Source: Andrena cerasifolii (taxonomy: Eukaryota; Arthropoda; Insecta; Hymenoptera; Andrenidae). From it: a DNA stretch of 64,000 nucleotides. The stretch is from NCBI RefSeq assembly GCF_050908995.1, contig NC_135126.1, positions 12,586,001 through 12,650,000 on the forward strand, given 5' to 3'. The position numbers were made by a program, and so were the translations under genes. Below the pieces are notes generated by a model. The model saw nothing but the letters and a program-made list of their open reading frames with translations, was not told where the DNA came from and made no database searches. Below are positions 61,966 through 64,000 of this stretch, in pieces; within the stretch, counting starts at the first letter, position 1, and each line of letters opens with the position of its first letter.

Positions 61966-62860
61966 TACACCCTGTTTGCTCAAGTTTGCCCGTGTACCTG
62001 TGCACCCACCGTCCGTCGTCGGATGGGGTTGCTGCCCGCGTACGCCCCGTACCCGTTCCCGTTCCTGTTCCCGTGGCTGCTACCGAGCCCCGTTGAAGGT
62101 GTCTTTTTCCAACGCTAATGACTAATTAGCAGCCTCTCCACTTCACAGTATAATGACACGGGGATACAGCCTTGAGCCGTCGCCCGGGATCATTATTAAA
62201 CCCCGAAATTGCACCGGTGCCTGCCGTCCCGTGTTATGCACCGCGTCGCGTCGCGTCGTGCCCTGTACTTTGCCCTATCCTGCGCCCCAGTCCCTTGCCC
62301 TTGCCTCGTCTCGCTACGCGCTCGATCCACGGCTCGAAGGACACGCGGCAAGATGCGGAACGTGACTCAACGAGGACGAGGGTGCGTTCCATTTCGGCGC
62401 CGCCAAGGCACTTCTCTTCCACCCACCCTCGGGCTTACCATCAACTTCCTACTTCTACTCCTTCATCTCGCCTCTTTCGCGCAATCCTATCTTCCGCTGC
62501 GCCCCGCACGATGGCGTCTCTGTATTCACGTTTGATTTCCTCGTTTCGCCGCAGCAACGATATATCGAGCTCCAGGGGTGGATAAGGGATGCGCGCGAAA
62601 TTACTTGTATAATTGCTTCGAAGCTTGCACCCTCGATGGGAATCCCAATGAGTACAGGGCGATTTTTAATTGCCTGCCAGTAGGTACGCGCTCCGGGGGT
62701 GTAAGTCTATAACGCGATGCATGGAAAGTGTGTTTCGCGGGTGGAGTTTGCACCGAGCTTTATCGTTATGCTCTATAGCCTCTGCGTGTGTGTTTCTTGG
62801 ACTCGTCGTTAAAACATTTGTCCTCCCCACAAAGAGAGTTCAACGAGCAACAGAGACATA

Positions 62861-63121
62861 CACTAGGTATAAAAAGTCTGCGTGCACTAAGGTATGCAGA
62901 AGTGTCTGTTTATGAAAATATAGAGATATCCTTGAATTCAGGTGAAAATGTATTTGTAACATGTGCATGGTATGTTTACAATTCTAGTAATGTCAAAGTA
63001 ACAAATTAAAAATGACCAGAACTTAAATACAAACAATAAAGCGAAAAGTGTCTCTGAAAAGTCACCAGAAAAAGTCATCACTTCTGCATACCTTAGTGTA
63101 CGCAGATTTTTATACCTAGTG
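62861..63121. mobile_element. 261-bp MITE, Tc1/mariner- or CACTA-like
   Basis: The inverted ends CACTAGGTATAAAAAGTCTG and CACTAGGTATAAAAATCTGC continue to CACTAAGGTATGCAGAAGTG on both sides, giving TIRs of about 44 bp. Each TIR contains the word CACTA-GGTAT twice (CACTAGGTAT and CACTAAGGTAT). TA flanks both sides (62859-62860 and 63122-63123), as in Tc1/mariner. However, the CACTA terminus with a 2-bp duplication would also fit an EnSpm/CACTA element. There is no coding capacity. Confidence 0.85.
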
Positions 63122-63123
63122 TA

Positions 63124-64000
63124 TTACCCACGCGTCCGATTACAAAACCAGCCGGCGCTCCTCTTCGTCGCGAAAAAATTCCATAAAATTGGAGAATGCA
63201 GCCCGCGTTTATATACAGAGTTCAGAGACGCACTGACCCCTCCCCGAGCTGTAATATTATATGGACGCCATTCTCTTACGTACGGATAACTTCGTCTCGT
63301 CCTTCCGAATAATATTTTCCCTCCGCTCCCCGGCGTCTGTTCGCTTCCTCTTTCTCTTTCGCTTCTCCCGACGCACACCCCCTCCCCGGAACGGAGGGAC
63401 GACTTCTCTCCCCCTCTAGCCCGGTTCTTTTACATTTATTTATTTCCTAAACGTCCGTCCCCGCCGGCTACTTTATATTTGACATTTTTATTAAACCAGC
63501 CGGCAGCCCTGTCCGTAGCGACAGCGTATCTCGGGAGGACGCAGCGGCGATCCCGAGGTCTGGGTCGGCCGCTAGGTTATCCCATATTGCTGTTAGGGCA
63601 GTTTCGTAATCTCGCGAGGGTGCCTCTTATATTGACCGAATAAAAACTCGTATCCGTCGCCGATTCGTCGATCGGATATCCCCGCTGCTCTCGCAGCGTC
63701 CGCGCCCCTCGCCCGCCCTCTCTTTCTCCCGAGCCGAAAGACACTCGGCGCGGAAAACGTCGGAGCTTGTATCGCGCTCACCGCAAAACTCCCCACGCTC
63801 TGCCTGTACGAATCCCTCCCCGCAGCTCCGCGCAATAAATCAACTTTTCACTTCGCGATTGCGTCAGGTGCCTACCGGCCACCGTGGTATCTGCGTAAGC
63901 CATTTCTTGCGACAGAACGATTTTTACGCGGTCGACACGCGCAGGTGGGGCTGGGGGAACTTTTTCGCCCGGCAAGTGGCCGCGTAAATCAGAATCGCCG
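63124..64000. other. Unassigned DNA to the window end
   Basis: No gene or repeat was recognised. Short frames on the minus strand lack domains. Confidence 0.4.

Larger units (their letters stand above)
59130..62858. other. Unassigned DNA with paired microsatellites and a duplicated module
   Basis: No gene was recognised. Noteworthy parts are listed separately: two opposed GA/CT microsatellites and two related ~75-bp modules. Frames of up to 170 codons at 60530-61042 include a translated CT microsatellite and are not credible. Confidence 0.45.

Noticed and set aside
1..64000. Possible CRISPR array, bacterial operon or prophage
   Set aside because: No regularly spaced identical repeats, ribosome binding sites or gene clusters. 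Base composition, microsatellites and transposon types are those of an animal genome.

Overview
This is animal nuclear DNA, and I see no bacterial-style gene organisation. The background is GC- and CpG-rich, with long purine/pyrimidine tracts, dinucleotide microsatellites and many ATTA/TAAT motifs. AT-rich insertions of 200-1,050 bp with terminal inverted repeats (TIRs) are scattered through it. A CpG-rich background with small DNA transposons and a pogo-type transposase fragment suggests an insect, most likely a hymenopteran such as an ant or bee. That assignment is inference, because no species-diagnostic gene is present. The window reads as intergenic or large-intron DNA, possibly beside a developmental gene. 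I could not identify any complete protein-coding gene. The longest open frames (up to 247 codons) are low-complexity or lack any recognisable domain. The only frame with a recognisable domain is a 71-residue N-terminal fragment of a pogo/Tigger-like transposase at 19882-20097 on the minus strand.

Layout: 375-609, 17389-18030 and 51072-51822 are three copies of one repeat family marked by the motif ACGCCAAGTAC. Tc1/mariner-type elements flanked by TA lie at 1024-1999, 9612-10424, 19640-20667 (pogo) and 33981-35007. The last of these carries a truncated copy of the 9612 family near its right end. A hAT-type element with a perfect 8-bp target duplication occupies 6113-6909. A fold-back element lies at 11407-11837. 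An element with ~335-bp TIRs lies at 29268-30274, and a one-ended copy lies at 44801-45428. Smaller elements lie at 35680-35882 (PIF/Harbinger-like), 45452-45716 and 62861-63121. A TTAA-flanked, piggyBac-like element with a large internal palindrome covers 40563-41637.

The strongest signal is a set of three nonautonomous elements at 24755-25668, 38161-39054 and 58536-59124. Each begins with CACAGTG, ends with CACTGTG and is flanked by a perfect 5-bp target duplication (CGTTG, CGCCG, AGCCG). This is the signature of Transib transposons, the lineage from which RAG1 and the V(D)J recombination signals derive. CACAGTG is exactly the consensus heptamer of the vertebrate recombination signal sequence (RSS). 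In two of the elements an ACAAAA-type nonamer follows at 22 or 23 bp, as in a 23-RSS.

The DNA between insertions is probably regulatory. Two CpG-rich stretches (12131-13040 and 53000-53620) could be promoters with untranslated first exons. A diverged ~75-bp module occurs twice (61458-61535 and 61896-61965), and a strong hairpin lies at 13866-13914. These regulatory readings are weak. The transposon boundaries are well supported because they rest on paired TIRs and target duplications read directly from the sequence.
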